Shown piece by piece: positions 26,324 through 35,123 of a DNA stretch of 64,000 nucleotides (positions are counted from its first letter, which is position 1; each line of letters begins with the position of its first letter). The translations under genes and the position numbers were made by a program. Under the pieces are notes generated by a model, which saw only the letters and a program-made list of their open reading frames with translations, had not been told where the DNA came from and searched no databases. The stretch is from RGIG9608 sp045612365 (lineage in GTDB: Bacteria > Bacteroidota > Bacteroidia > Bacteroidales > Paludibacteraceae), in NCBI GenBank assembly GCA_045612365.1, contig JAZKYY010000008.1:62001-126000 (forward strand), read 5' to 3'.

Positions 26324-27651
26324 TATTTATAGTTATCAAAGAAAGTTTCGTTTTTCTTTCCTTTCCAAACTTTTTTCAAAAACTCCCCAGAAACACCTTG
26401 TCCTCCAATGATGTAAACATTATGATTGACATCGTCAACTACTATTGATGCTTTCTGAGAAGACTGTAATTCCGAATTAAGCAAAAACGCGTCAGTTTTT
26501 GCATCAGCATCATTCCACGTCATTCCGTAATCCGAAGAAAAAATCAACTTTTCAGACAAGTTTCCATTTTCCAATCCTCCAAAAAGGAATAGAAAGTGAT
26601 CATAAAAAAATGCCGTAGCATAAGTACGTTGAGGCGTTTTTCTATTTGCAGAATTTGGCAAAGAAATCCAGTGTTCTCCATTTTCAGTAGCAAAAATTTC
26701 ACCATTAGCAATTACAGTACATTGTGTTTTTCCTGATGGCATTGCTCGTGATAGATACGAAACACCTTCTGATAGCAAGGCTTCTGGATAGTTTTGCAAA
26801 ATAGATTCATTTTCTACATCTGCAATAACATTTTTTCCCTCTTTTTGCATCACTGCAAAAGCTTTATCATCAACATGAAACAACATTTTTGTAAACGTAT
26901 TGACCAACGATTTTGACTCCCAAGTTTTTCCATCAACAGATGTATAAAGCACATTTTCACTGATAACATAAAATTTATTTCCGGTACAAATCAGTGATTC
27001 TACATTCAAAAAAGGCAATCCATTCAATGTTTCTTCCGCCCAAGTTTCCGCATCTGAACTTGTATAAAGTTTTACATCCGATGAGGTTTGAACAAAGAAA
27101 TAAATCTTTCCATCAAAGAAAAATGCTTTTTCAGAACTCACTTCCTGAGAAATAGGATAACTCTTTTCACTCCAAACATACAATTCATGATCAATTTGGT
27201 GAACATTTGTTTGAACCAAATAAATTTGTTTGTGTTTTTGATCTTTCGAAGTCACTTCCAATGTTACAGGTTCAGCAAATGATAATGTGTCATTATCCGA
27301 ATAAAACAATGAATCTCTTTTCTCTTTTTGCCAATAAATCATCTTGATATGAGACACAGAATATGTAACCAAAATTACCGGGCTTACAGTATCTAAATAA
27401 GTTCCATAAAGCATTGAATCTCTATTCTTAATCATACCCGAATATTCTCGACCCTGATAAATGAAAGAGGTGTCCGCATTAACATAAAAAGCCGTGCTTC
27501 CAATTGACGGAAAACTATCATTTTCTGCAAAATAAAAAGCACTAATAATCGTTTTGTCAAGATTTTCGTCGTCCACGTTTTCATTACAACTTGTTGTAAA
27601 AAAAACAGCCATACACAAAAACAACACCAAAAGAGAATAATTATTCTTCAT
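26323..27651 (-). CDS. Beta-propeller lipoprotein (DUF6242-like)
   Basis: Signal peptide with lipobox (MAVFFTTSC, then NENVDD). Residues about 30-120 form the N-terminal domain seen in DUF6242 proteins (ISAFYFAENDSFPSI ... NADTSFIY). The rest is a series of propeller-like blades with Asp-box-type motifs (YTSSDAETWAEE, YTSVDGKTWESK, FSSDYGMTWNDA) and a kelch-like end (NHNVYIIGGQGVSGEF). Surface exposure is likely but the function is unknown. The frame is open from 27693, but a -7 box at 27673-27680 and the proper signal peptide favour the ATG at 27651. It precedes aroA in the same operon. Confidence 0.8.
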   Translation of the reverse strand: MKNNYSLLVLFLCMAVFFTTSCNENVDDENLDKTIISAFYFAENDSFPSIGSTAFYVNADTSFIYQGREYSGMIKNRDSMLYGTYLDTVSPVILVTYSVSHIKMIYWQKEKRDSLFYSDNDTLSFAEPVTLEVTSKDQKHKQIYLVQTNVHQIDHELYVWSEKSYPISQEVSSEKAFFFDGKIYFFVQTSSDVKLYTSSDAETWAEETLNGLPFLNVESLICTGNKFYVISENVLYTSVDGKTWESKSLVNTFTKMLFHVDDKAFAVMQKEGKNVIADVENESILQNYPEALLSEGVSYLSRAMPSGKTQCTVIANGEIFATENGEHWISLPNSANRKTPQRTYATAFFYDHFLFLFGGLENGNLSEKLIFSSDYGMTWNDADAKTDAFLLNSELQSSQKASIVVDDVNHNVYIIGGQGVSGEFLKKVWKGKKNETFFDNYK

Positions 27652-27672
27652 TGTAACTTCATTATATTTTTG

Positions 27673-27680
27673 CAAAAATA
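27673..27680 (-). promoter_or_regulatory. TAnnTTTG promoter of the lipoprotein-aroA-nadK operon
   Basis: Reads TATTTTTG on the minus strand, 22 bases before the chosen ATG at 27651. Confidence 0.65.
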
Positions 27681-27806
27681 CGAAATTCATCAAAACTATA
27701 AACTACCTATCTTTTATAAACTAAATCTATATCTTAAAAGCTCATCCAAGGTCAAACCCTGTTGATAAGTTTTCTGGTTTTATCATCGCTTTTAGAAAAA
27801 GTTAAT

Positions 27807-27814
27807 TATCTTTG
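27807..27814 (+). promoter_or_regulatory. TAnnTTTG promoter of the glycine-lipid operon
   Basis: Reads TATCTTTG, 34 bases before the ATG at 27848. Confidence 0.65.
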
Positions 27815-27847
27815 CTAAACTTTTTTTAGAGATTTTTCTAGTAAAAA

Positions 27848-28678
27848 ATGAAAGAAAAAAGCCCTATTAAAATTGATTTAGAAACAGTTATCAAATCAAA
27901 AACAAACAAAAAATTACCACGTTTTTTGATTCGAGGCTTAGAGAAACTCATCCATCAAGATGAAATCAATCATTTCTTTGCCAATAATGTTGGAGTTGAA
28001 GGGATTGATTTTGTCGACTCTGCATTAGACTACTTAAACGTAAAAGTTAACATCTACGGAGAAGAAAACATTCCCTCCGAAGGAAAGTTTATTTTTGCAT
28101 CAAACCATCCTCTTGGTGGCTTAGATGGTTTGGCTTTATCGTCAATAGTTGGAAGAAAATTTGGTGGCAAAGTTTGTTTTTTAGTCAATAGTTTTCTGAT
28201 GAATTTGCAACCACTTGCAGGACTCTTTGTTCCCATAAATGTGGGAGGAAAAAGACAAGAGCGTGACCTTAATCAAAAAATAGAACACATCTTTGAGACA
28301 AACAAACAACTGCTTATTTTTCCTGCAGGAATTTGTTCTCGAAAAATAGATGGAAATATACAAGATCTTAGGTGGAAAAAAACATTCATAAAAAAAGCAA
28401 TTGAGCATCAAAGAACGGTAATTCCAGTTTATTTTGAGGCTCGTAACTCAAACTTCTTTTATAATCTTGCTCGGTTGCGTAATTTCTTAAAAATCAAATT
28501 AAATATTGAAATGGCATTTCTTCCTCACGAAATGTTCAAGCAAAAAGGAAACTCCTTTTCGGTGACCTTTGGGAAACCGATTCCTGCAGAAACATTTGAT
28601 AGCAGCAAACGTCCAGAAGAATGGGCACAATGGGTGAGAGAAGAAGTTTATAAAATACCTTTGTATGGAAGCAATTAA
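27848..28678 (+). CDS. glsA: Lysophospholipid-type O-acyltransferase, GlsA/OlsA-like
   Basis: A 276-residue PlsC-family enzyme. The catalytic HX4D motif is SNHPLGGLDG (His and Asp), followed by VPINVGGKRQERD and the acceptor motif IFPAGICSRK, then VIPVYFEARNS. It overlaps by 14 bases a GNAT-type acyltransferase gene, and this pair corresponds to the glycine-lipid (gls) or ornithine-lipid (ols) synthesis genes described in Bacteroides. The expected reaction is adding a second acyl chain to the hydroxyl of an N-acyl amino acid at the inner membrane. The name is by family and context; a standard lysophosphatidate acyltransferase is less likely. Confidence 0.75.
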   Translation: MKEKSPIKIDLETVIKSKTNKKLPRFLIRGLEKLIHQDEINHFFANNVGVEGIDFVDSALDYLNVKVNIYGEENIPSEGKFIFASNHPLGGLDGLALSSIVGRKFGGKVCFLVNSFLMNLQPLAGLFVPINVGGKRQERDLNQKIEHIFETNKQLLIFPAGICSRKIDGNIQDLRWKKTFIKKAIEHQRTVIPVYFEARNSNFFYNLARLRNFLKIKLNIEMAFLPHEMFKQKGNSFSVTFGKPIPAETFDSSKRPEEWAQWVREEVYKIPLYGSN

Positions 28679-29603
28679 AGAACCTATTGATAAAGAACTC
28701 ATTAAGGGAGAATTGACTGCCGATAAATTTCTAAGACACACCAACAAAGCTGGTAATGAGATTTACGTAGTTACTGCTCATGACTCTCCTAATATAATGA
28801 CAGAAATAGGTCGCTTGCGTGAACTATCGTTCCGAACTGCAGGCGGTGGCACCGGCAAGTCTATTGATGTTGATGAGTATGATTTTATGGAAAATCCTTA
28901 CAAGCAACTCTTTGTTTGGGACCCCAAAGAAGAACAAATTATCGGCGGATATAGATTTATCAATGGTAAGGATGTTCAGATAGAAAATGGCCAGCCAAAA
29001 TTAGCCACATCAGAAGTTTATAACTTCTCTGAAAATTTCATTAATAATTACTTAACTGATACAATAGAGCTTGCACGTTCATTTGTTCAACCCGATTATC
29101 AATCCAGCAAAATGGGTTCAAAAAGTCTTTTTGCTCTTGATAATCTATGGGACGGGCTTGGAGCCATAATGGTGAAAGAAGGAAATAAATACTTCTTCGG
29201 AAAAGTAACATTCTATCCGCAATTTGATGCTGTTGCACGCGATTTGATTTTAGGATTCATCCGCAAACATTTTGAAGACAAAGAAAAACTTGTTTTACCA
29301 AAAGACCCTTTCCAAATACAATTCTCTAGAGAAGAGATTTTGGATAAATTCACTCAAACTGATTTCAAAGAAGATTATAAATTGCTCAATGCAGAAGTTA
29401 GAGCATTGGGAGTAAACATTCCTCCTTTGGTAAATGCATACATGGGACTCTCCGATGAAAACAAATACTTTGGAGGAGCAGTTTTCCCAGAATTTGGAAA
29501 CGTTATAGAATTTGGACTTTTGGTTCCAACCGACAAAATTCACGAAGAAAAGAAAAAACGACATATTGAGTCATTTTTTAAAGAAACTGAAAAAAATATT
29601 TAA
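28665..29603 (+). CDS. glsB: Amino-acid N-acyltransferase (GNAT), GlsB/OlsB-like
   Basis: A 312-residue acyl-ACP dependent N-acyltransferase of the 'hemolysin-like' GNAT group. Motifs: IMTEIGRLRELSFRTAGGGTG near the start, VDEYDFMENPYKQLFVWD, IIGGYRFI and the strongly conserved IELARSFVQPDYQ. GlsB in Bacteroides makes the N-acyl glycine core of glycine lipids and flavolipin precursors. It overlaps the O-acyltransferase gene by 14 bases and precedes the nucleotidyltransferase by 14, so one operon encodes the set. Whether the head group is glycine or ornithine cannot be told from the sequence; glycine is usual in this phylum. Confidence 0.75.
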   Translation: MEAIKEPIDKELIKGELTADKFLRHTNKAGNEIYVVTAHDSPNIMTEIGRLRELSFRTAGGGTGKSIDVDEYDFMENPYKQLFVWDPKEEQIIGGYRFINGKDVQIENGQPKLATSEVYNFSENFINNYLTDTIELARSFVQPDYQSSKMGSKSLFALDNLWDGLGAIMVKEGNKYFFGKVTFYPQFDAVARDLILGFIRKHFEDKEKLVLPKDPFQIQFSREEILDKFTQTDFKEDYKLLNAEVRALGVNIPPLVNAYMGLSDENKYFGGAVFPEFGNVIEFGLLVPTDKIHEEKKKRHIESFFKETEKNI

Positions 29604-29617
29604 TTAAAATTATAGAA

Positions 29618-30523
29618 ATGAAACCTACATTATTTGTACTTGCGGCTGGTATGGGAAGCCGCTATGGAGGACTTAAACAACTTGACGGACTCGGTCCTAA
29701 CGGAGAAACCATAATGGACTACTCTATCTACGATGCTGTTCGTGCTGGCTTTGGCAAAGTAGTATTTGTTATTCGCCACACTTTTGAGCAAGATTTTCGT
29801 GAAAAAGTAGCAAATAAATACGAAAAAGTAATTCCTGTAGAAGTTGTTTTTCAAGAAATAGATTACGTTCCGGAAGGATCTTCGTACAACAAAGAACGTG
29901 TTAAACCTTGGGGTACAAACCACGCTGTATTGATGGGAAAAGACGTCATTAAAGAACCTTTTGCTGTTAACAATGCCGATGATTTTTACGGAAAAGAATC
30001 ATACGAGGTTTTGGCTAAATTCTTAATGGATAAAGAAAATAAAACTAACGAATACTGCATGGTTGGTTACCACGTCGGCAACACTCTATCCGAAAGTGGT
30101 TCGGTTTCTCGTGGGGTTTGCGAAGTTGATGAAAACAATCTATTAACAACTGTAGTAGAAAGAACTGCAATAGAAAGAATCAATGGAGATATTCAGTTCG
30201 TTGACGAAAACAATCAGATAGTAAAACTCAAAGAAAACACTCCTGTTTCTATGAATATGTGGGGTTTCACACCAGACTATTTCGAACATTCTGAAGAGTT
30301 TTTCAAAAAATTCTTACAAGAAAATGGCGACAATCTAAAATCAGAGTTCTATATACCAACATTAGTAAACGACTTGATTGTAAAAGGACAATCAACGTGT
30401 GAAGTTCTTGACACAACTGCTAAATGGTTTGGAGTAACATATGCAGAAGATCGTCCTCAGTTTATACTAAAAATAAATGAACTTATTCGTAAAGGTGTTT
30501 ATCCCAACAAGTTATGGAAATAA
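29618..30523 (+). CDS. Sugar-phosphate nucleotidyltransferase
   Basis: A 301-residue Rossmann-type NTP transferase. The signature loop is LAAGMGSRYGGLKQLDGLGPNGE, cut here to LAAGMGSRYGGLKQL, followed by VVFVIRHTFEQDF. Then come NHAVLMGKDVI and the metal-binding Asp pair in VNNADDFYGK. It should make an NDP-sugar, but the base and sugar are not fixed by these motifs. It overlaps galE by 10 bases, so the two products probably feed a common glycan or lipid-glycosylation route. Confidence 0.85.
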   Translation: MKPTLFVLAAGMGSRYGGLKQLDGLGPNGETIMDYSIYDAVRAGFGKVVFVIRHTFEQDFREKVANKYEKVIPVEVVFQEIDYVPEGSSYNKERVKPWGTNHAVLMGKDVIKEPFAVNNADDFYGKESYEVLAKFLMDKENKTNEYCMVGYHVGNTLSESGSVSRGVCEVDENNLLTTVVERTAIERINGDIQFVDENNQIVKLKENTPVSMNMWGFTPDYFEHSEEFFKKFLQENGDNLKSEFYIPTLVNDLIVKGQSTCEVLDTTAKWFGVTYAEDRPQFILKINELIRKGVYPNKLWK

Positions 30524-31614
30524 AAAATAAAATAAAACAGCTTCTTAAAGACAAAAAAACAACAGCTCCTCGCATCTTAGTAACTGGAGGAACTGGTTAT
30601 ATCGGTTCTCATACGGTAGTTGAATTACAACAAGCTGGATTTGAAGTTTTTATAGTTGACAATCTATCAAATTCAAACATCGAAGTTTTGAATGGAATTG
30701 AAAAAATTACAGGCAAAATGCCAGTTTTCGAGAATATCGATTGTACTGACTATGTTTCAATGGATCGCTTCTTATCTAAACACGAAGGAATTCAAGCTAT
30801 AATTCACTTTGCAGCTAGCAAGGCAGTGGGCGAATCAGTAGAAAAACCTTTACTTTACTACCGCAACAATGTTGTTTCGCTTATCAATCAATTGGAGTTG
30901 ATGAAAGTTCACAAAATAAAAGGTATCGTTTTTTCTTCATCTTGCACAGTTTATGGACAACCTGACGTGCTACCAGTTGACGAAACGGCACCTCGTAAAA
31001 CAGCTTTGTCTCCATATGGAAATACAAAACAAATTTGTGAAGACATCATTACAGACACTATTCGATCTAGTTCTGAATTAAAAAGCATTATTTTACGATA
31101 TTTCAATCCTATCGGTGCTCATCCAAGTGCAGAAATTGGAGAATTGCCTAATGGAGTGCCAAACAACTTGATTCCCTTTGTAACTCAAACAGCAGCCGGA
31201 ATTCGTGAAATGCTAAGCGTGTTTGGCGATGATTACAACACACCAGATGGTACTTGTATTCGCGACTATATCAATGTTGTAGATTTAGCAAAAGCACATG
31301 TCATTTCAGTTCAACGTCTTTTGGAAGATAAATCTTCTGAAAATATAGAAATTTTCAATCTAGGAACAGGTCGTGGTCTTTCTGTAAAAGAAATTCTTAT
31401 CACATTTGAGAAAGTAAACAAAGTGAAAGTTCCACATAAAATAGTTCCTCGTCGTGAAGGAGATATTGAACAAGTTTGGGCAAATCCTACTTATGCAAAC
31501 AACGTTCTTGGTTGGGAAGCAAAAGAGACTGTGGAAGATACGCTCAAATCTGCTTGGAAATGGCAAAAGAAATTGATGAAAAAGCAAAAGAAAGAAGGTT
31601 CTTGTTTATCATAA
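30514..31614 (+). CDS. galE: UDP-glucose 4-epimerase
   Basis: This short-chain dehydrogenase-type enzyme interconverts UDP-glucose and UDP-galactose with bound NAD. The 366-residue protein has an extra 20-residue basic N-terminus before the NAD motif VTGGTGYIGSHTVVEL. The active site shows SSSCTVYGQP (Ser/Thr), the YxxxK in SPYGNTKQICEDI, and RYFNPIGAHPS, all typical of GalE. The end (KKQKKEGSCLS) is lysine-rich. A strong bidirectional terminator at 31715-31745 closes the operon. Confidence 0.93.
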   Translation: MEIKNKIKQLLKDKKTTAPRILVTGGTGYIGSHTVVELQQAGFEVFIVDNLSNSNIEVLNGIEKITGKMPVFENIDCTDYVSMDRFLSKHEGIQAIIHFAASKAVGESVEKPLLYYRNNVVSLINQLELMKVHKIKGIVFSSSCTVYGQPDVLPVDETAPRKTALSPYGNTKQICEDIITDTIRSSSELKSIILRYFNPIGAHPSAEIGELPNGVPNNLIPFVTQTAAGIREMLSVFGDDYNTPDGTCIRDYINVVDLAKAHVISVQRLLEDKSSENIEIFNLGTGRGLSVKEILITFEKVNKVKVPHKIVPRREGDIEQVWANPTYANNVLGWEAKETVEDTLKSAWKWQKKLMKKQKKEGSCLS

Positions 31615-31714
31615 ATTATTTAATAAAATTAAATTTATCCATATCTGCTTCATGGCAGTACTCATGGTTATATTATTGAGTTTGATGAGTAAAAATCATT
31701 AAGTCCTATAGTAG

Positions 31715-31745
31715 AAAAACGAGATTGCTAGCAATCTCGTTTTTC
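31715..31745. terminator. Bidirectional terminator between galE and the HMA gene
   Basis: A perfect palindrome GAGATTGCTAGCAATCTC extended by A5C and GT5 on the two sides, so it can form a stable stem with a T run in either direction. The rest of the 31615-31795 spacer holds no convincing gene. Confidence 0.8.
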
Positions 31746-31795
31746 TTATCTCTTAAATAGAGTTTTTTCAATTAATGCACATTATTAGATATCCT

Positions 31796-32110
31796 TTACA
31801 AAGATTCTTTTTCCAAGCAAGGTTTATGGCATTTGGTTACTACTTGCGAAGTGTATTTGTTGTACTTCATCAAGGCTTGTTGTAGCTTTTCAATGGTTGT
31901 TTTCTTGTCGTTGAAAACGATGGTTACTTGGCGTTTTTCTAAATTAAATTCAAGGTCTTGAACGCCTCTTTCAAAAGCCAATGTTTTTTCCACTTTTGCC
32001 TTACAATTATTACATTCCATATCGTGAATGTAAAGCGTAACTGTTTTTTTCTCTGCTGCGGCTGTCAGAATCATTAGCACCATTGCGATGCTTAAAATCA
32101 TTTTCTTCAT
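31796..32110 (-). CDS. Periplasmic heavy-metal-associated (HMA) domain protein
   Basis: A 104-residue protein with a signal peptide ending at TAAAE and one HMA fold: strand VTLYIHDMECNNCKAKVEKTL with the metal-binding MxCxxC motif (MECNNC, about residues 30-35), then GVQDLEFNLEKRQVTIVFND. A second cysteine pair (CHKPC) lies near the C-terminus. It resembles periplasmic copper or mercury carriers. Encoded 40 bases after a TonB-dependent receptor gene and presumably co-transcribed with it. The metal is most likely copper, from the usual context of such pairs in Bacteroidota; that is inference. Confidence 0.85.
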   Translation of the reverse strand: MKKMILSIAMVLMILTAAAEKKTVTLYIHDMECNNCKAKVEKTLAFERGVQDLEFNLEKRQVTIVFNDKKTTIEKLQQALMKYNKYTSQVVTKCHKPCLEKESL

Positions 32111-32150
32111 AGTTGTTAAAAATTTAATTGGTTATTTTATGTTTTTAATT

Positions 32151-34376
32151 TTAATCTCTATCTAATGCCCAACGGAAACCAATATAAACTTTTGCTCCGC
32201 TGATAGGTCCCCACACTACTGATGAATCAAATGTTTTATCAAATGGATTCGTAGCGTTTATAATTGGATTTTTTTGTTTGAAGTTAGTCATATTTTCTGC
32301 TCCAATGTAAATACTCCACGTTCTAAAATATTTAGTAACTTGAGCCATAAGTTGCGGATACCAATTGAAACGTTCTTTCCATTGTGGATTTGTGCTATCT
32401 GGAAGAGGAAGCCTACCTCCGCCATTAAATTGAGCGGTAAAATCAAATTGCCATTTTTTCAAAGGTGTTTGATATGACGTTGTAATCAAACCTTTGAATC
32501 GATTGGTGAAAGGTTTTTCTCGCAATTCGCCGGCAATGGTTTGTTTTACATCGCTCATACGGTATGCCAATGTCATTGTCCATCCTCGTAGAATCTCCAT
32601 CGAAGCTTCTATTTGTAAATTACTTGCATATGATTTTCCACCATTCAAATTGCCGAAAATAACTTTGTATGGATCGCTATCCATATCAGCAACTACGCAT
32701 TCGAAAAAATGTGTGTAATAATAGTCAGCCGAAAGTTGCAATTCTCTTCTTCCAAGAGGAATATAAAATGTTGTGCTAATACCAGCATTCAAAGCTCTTT
32801 CTTGATTAAAATCTTGGCTCAATCCTACGATTTCTCTACTACTTGCCAACACCGAACTGTAATCTGACAAAATATTTGGTGAACGATAACCCATTCCGAC
32901 CGATGCTCTCAAATTCCACCAATGCCAAGGCGAATAACGCACGTTGAAACGAGGGGTAGCAAAAAATCCGTAAAGATTGCTGTAATCGGCACGAATACCC
33001 AAAAGCAACGATAGTTTTTCGTCGTATTTGAAGTCGTATTCTGCAAAAATACCTGGTGTATATTCTCTTCGGTCAAGTGGTGGTATTTCAACTTTTGGTC
33101 GCGAAGTAACTGTACCATCAAAGGCCAAATTTTCTACGTAATCATCGAAATTAAAACTCACACCGGTTGTTAGTTTATGTCGGCTTTTGTCGTCGAGGTA
33201 GGTCTGAAACAATGCGTTCAAATAGGCATTCCCTTGTGCCGCATTGTAAGTTGTGGAGCCAAATATACTTCCTTGACGATGATACGATCCGCTCATAATA
33301 ACACCAATGCTTGTTGCTCGTTCATGATCGAATACATATCCGTTTTTTATAAATCCATCAACTCGAGTTGTGTTAATGTCGATATGATATGGCTTTTCAT
33401 ATTGAAGTTTTGAAAGTTGACCTCCTAAACGTTCCTCGTAGATACCCCGCACAAGAAATTGTCCCGTGTAATCATCTGTTTTATAGTACCAGCGATTAAG
33501 TAAATTTACGCGATTGCCTTTTGGCATATCCATAAAACCATCGTTGTTTCCGTCCATTTCCATAAAGTCGCCACGATAATGAGCCAAAACGGCTGTCGAC
33601 AATTTTTCGTTGATATTCCAACCTCCTGTAGCATTCAACTCTGCACACAAATCGGAATTAACCATGCCGTTTATAGCAATAGGGTCAGCTGTTTGTGGTT
33701 TTAGATATTCAATGTTTATTTGTCCGGTTGTAGCCTCGTAACCATTAACAACAGAAGAAGTCCCTTTTGAAACCTGAATGCTTTCCATCCAAGTTCCAGG
33801 GATGTATTCCATTCCGTAGTTTGATGCCAATCCACGTATGCCTGGGGTGTTTTCAGTAAGCATTTGTACATAATTGCCCGACAAACCGAGCATTTTTATC
33901 TGTTTTGCTCCAGTTGCTGCATCGCTATACGATACATCTACCGACGCATTTGTTTCGAAACTTTCGGAGAGATTGCAACAAGCTGCTCGACAAAGTTCTG
34001 CACCCGTTATTTTTTGTGTTTGTGTGGCTGAAAATCTGTAATTCAACGTGCTTACCGCACGAGCATTTACTTCCACTTCGTCCAACTCTTCTTGCTTTTC
34101 TTCAAGCGAAATATGAAGAAATGCAGTGTCTTTTACCGCAATAAGCATTGTTTGATAACCAAGATAACGGATTTCAAGCGTATCCGTTTTTTCAGTTTTT
34201 TTCAGCTCGAAATATCCCTGAAGGTTGCTAGTGGTACCAAATCCAGTGTTGTGCCAAAGAACTTCGGCTCCAATTATTGGTTGCTCGTTCGCAGTTACAC
34301 TACCTCGTATTGTAGTAGCATTCGTGATATTAAATATAAATATTGTAAATATCAGAGATAATAGTCTTGTTTTCAT
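32151..34376 (-). CDS. TonB-dependent outer-membrane receptor, probably for a metal
   Basis: A 741-residue protein with a signal peptide, then a carboxypeptidase-regulatory-like domain (about residues 22-105, IRGSVTANEQPIIGAEVLW ... LEIRYLGYQT). A plug domain (about 110-235) contains ELCRAACCNLSESFETN, typical of receptors beside HMA proteins, and GLSGNYVQMLTENTPGIRG. A beta-barrel follows, ending in IGFRWALDRD. It imports or binds a substrate at the outer membrane using TonB energy. Between a cysteine-rich small protein and an HMA protein, a copper-linked role is likely; the ligand itself is not shown. Confidence 0.88.
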   Translation of the reverse strand: MKTRLLSLIFTIFIFNITNATTIRGSVTANEQPIIGAEVLWHNTGFGTTSNLQGYFELKKTEKTDTLEIRYLGYQTMLIAVKDTAFLHISLEEKQEELDEVEVNARAVSTLNYRFSATQTQKITGAELCRAACCNLSESFETNASVDVSYSDAATGAKQIKMLGLSGNYVQMLTENTPGIRGLASNYGMEYIPGTWMESIQVSKGTSSVVNGYEATTGQINIEYLKPQTADPIAINGMVNSDLCAELNATGGWNINEKLSTAVLAHYRGDFMEMDGNNDGFMDMPKGNRVNLLNRWYYKTDDYTGQFLVRGIYEERLGGQLSKLQYEKPYHIDINTTRVDGFIKNGYVFDHERATSIGVIMSGSYHRQGSIFGSTTYNAAQGNAYLNALFQTYLDDKSRHKLTTGVSFNFDDYVENLAFDGTVTSRPKVEIPPLDRREYTPGIFAEYDFKYDEKLSLLLGIRADYSNLYGFFATPRFNVRYSPWHWWNLRASVGMGYRSPNILSDYSSVLASSREIVGLSQDFNQERALNAGISTTFYIPLGRRELQLSADYYYTHFFECVVADMDSDPYKVIFGNLNGGKSYASNLQIEASMEILRGWTMTLAYRMSDVKQTIAGELREKPFTNRFKGLITTSYQTPLKKWQFDFTAQFNGGGRLPLPDSTNPQWKERFNWYPQLMAQVTKYFRTWSIYIGAENMTNFKQKNPIINATNPFDKTFDSSVVWGPISGAKVYIGFRWALDRD

Positions 34377-34455
34377 TTTTTATTCGATTAAAAGGTAAAT
34401 AATTCATAAATCCCATATCTAAAATTTATGGAACAGATAAAAATTTACTTTTTAA

Positions 34456-34905
34456 TCAAATTATGAAAGTAGACTTCTTTTCTAGAATTGTTCTTCCCGT
34501 CAGCAAAGGTGGAATTGTGAGAAAATCTTTCGTATAGTCCGACTTTTCCTCAAATTCTAAGAGAGTAAAATTGAGTTTTACAAACCCAAAAACAAAATCA
34601 GGATTTATTTTAACCTGTTTTTGTAATGTATAAATATTCGTTGAGATGCGAGTTAAACTGCAATTATCGGAAGCAGTTGATATTCCCTTTTTATTATCAG
34701 ATTCGTGCTCACAACAATGATTTTCTGCTTCTTCTCCATTTTGATGCTTTATGTGCACATCAGAACAAGACGTATTCCAAAAAACTTCAAAACCATGATT
34801 GGCGCAAACATTGCAACAAAAACGAGTTACGTTAAAACCTGTAGATGATGTTAAAAAGAAAAACACCAAAGATACAATTGTGCTATTTATAAGAAACCTC
34901 CTCAT
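34456..34905 (-). CDS. Cysteine/histidine-rich envelope protein (HYC_CC_PP-like)
   Basis: A 149-residue exported protein from the ATG at 34905, with a hydrophobic N-terminus (INSTIVSLVFFFLTSSTGF) followed by a probable metal-binding region: TRFCCNVCANHGFEVF, CSDVHIKH, then NHCCEHESDN. The double CC motifs and histidines resemble the HYC_CC_PP family that accompanies TonB receptors and HMA proteins in Bacteroidota. The frame is open from 34947, but a -7 box at 34914-34921 leaves only the 34905 ATG downstream. It heads the metal locus; the function is probably metal capture or sensing, unproven. Confidence 0.7.
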   Translation of the reverse strand: MRRFLINSTIVSLVFFFLTSSTGFNVTRFCCNVCANHGFEVFWNTSCSDVHIKHQNGEEAENHCCEHESDNKKGISTASDNCSLTRISTNIYTLQKQVKINPDFVFGFVKLNFTLLEFEEKSDYTKDFLTIPPLLTGRTILEKKSTFII

Positions 34906-34913
34906 TTTCTTTG

Positions 34914-34921
34914 CAAAAATA
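34914..34921 (-). promoter_or_regulatory. TAnnTTTG promoter of the metal locus
   Basis: Reads TATTTTTG on the minus strand; the only usable ATG begins 9 bases after its last G, so the transcript should have almost no leader. Confidence 0.6.
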
Positions 34922-35071
34922 GCGAAAAGTATCTTAATTGCAGACAATTACCTATATCTAGAGTTGTTAAATAAATATAATTTTACTTTTTTTAGTAAAA
35001 GAAAAAACTAAATAAATTTCTACAATTTAGTTCACTATCAGAGAAACTTATTCCGTATTTCAGTTTTTTTC

Positions 35072-35079
35072 TATCTTTG
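35072..35079 (+). promoter_or_regulatory. TAnnTTTG promoter for topA
   Basis: Reads TATCTTTG, 45 bases before the topA ATG. Upstream (34980-35032) are two AT-rich hairpins of no clear role. Confidence 0.65.
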
Positions 35080-35123
35080 CAAGCGTTTTTTCAAAAAGGA
35101 GAAACACCTTATTTTACAGAAAA

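Noticed and set aside
31652..31702. 16-residue hydrophobic frame after galE (MAVLMVILLSLMSKNH)
   Set aside because: Too short, no promoter of its own, and a T-rich spacer readily gives such peptides.
34980..35032. Two AT-rich hairpins upstream of topA
   Set aside because: Pairing is almost all A-T in a very AT-rich spacer, so chance is a sufficient explanation.
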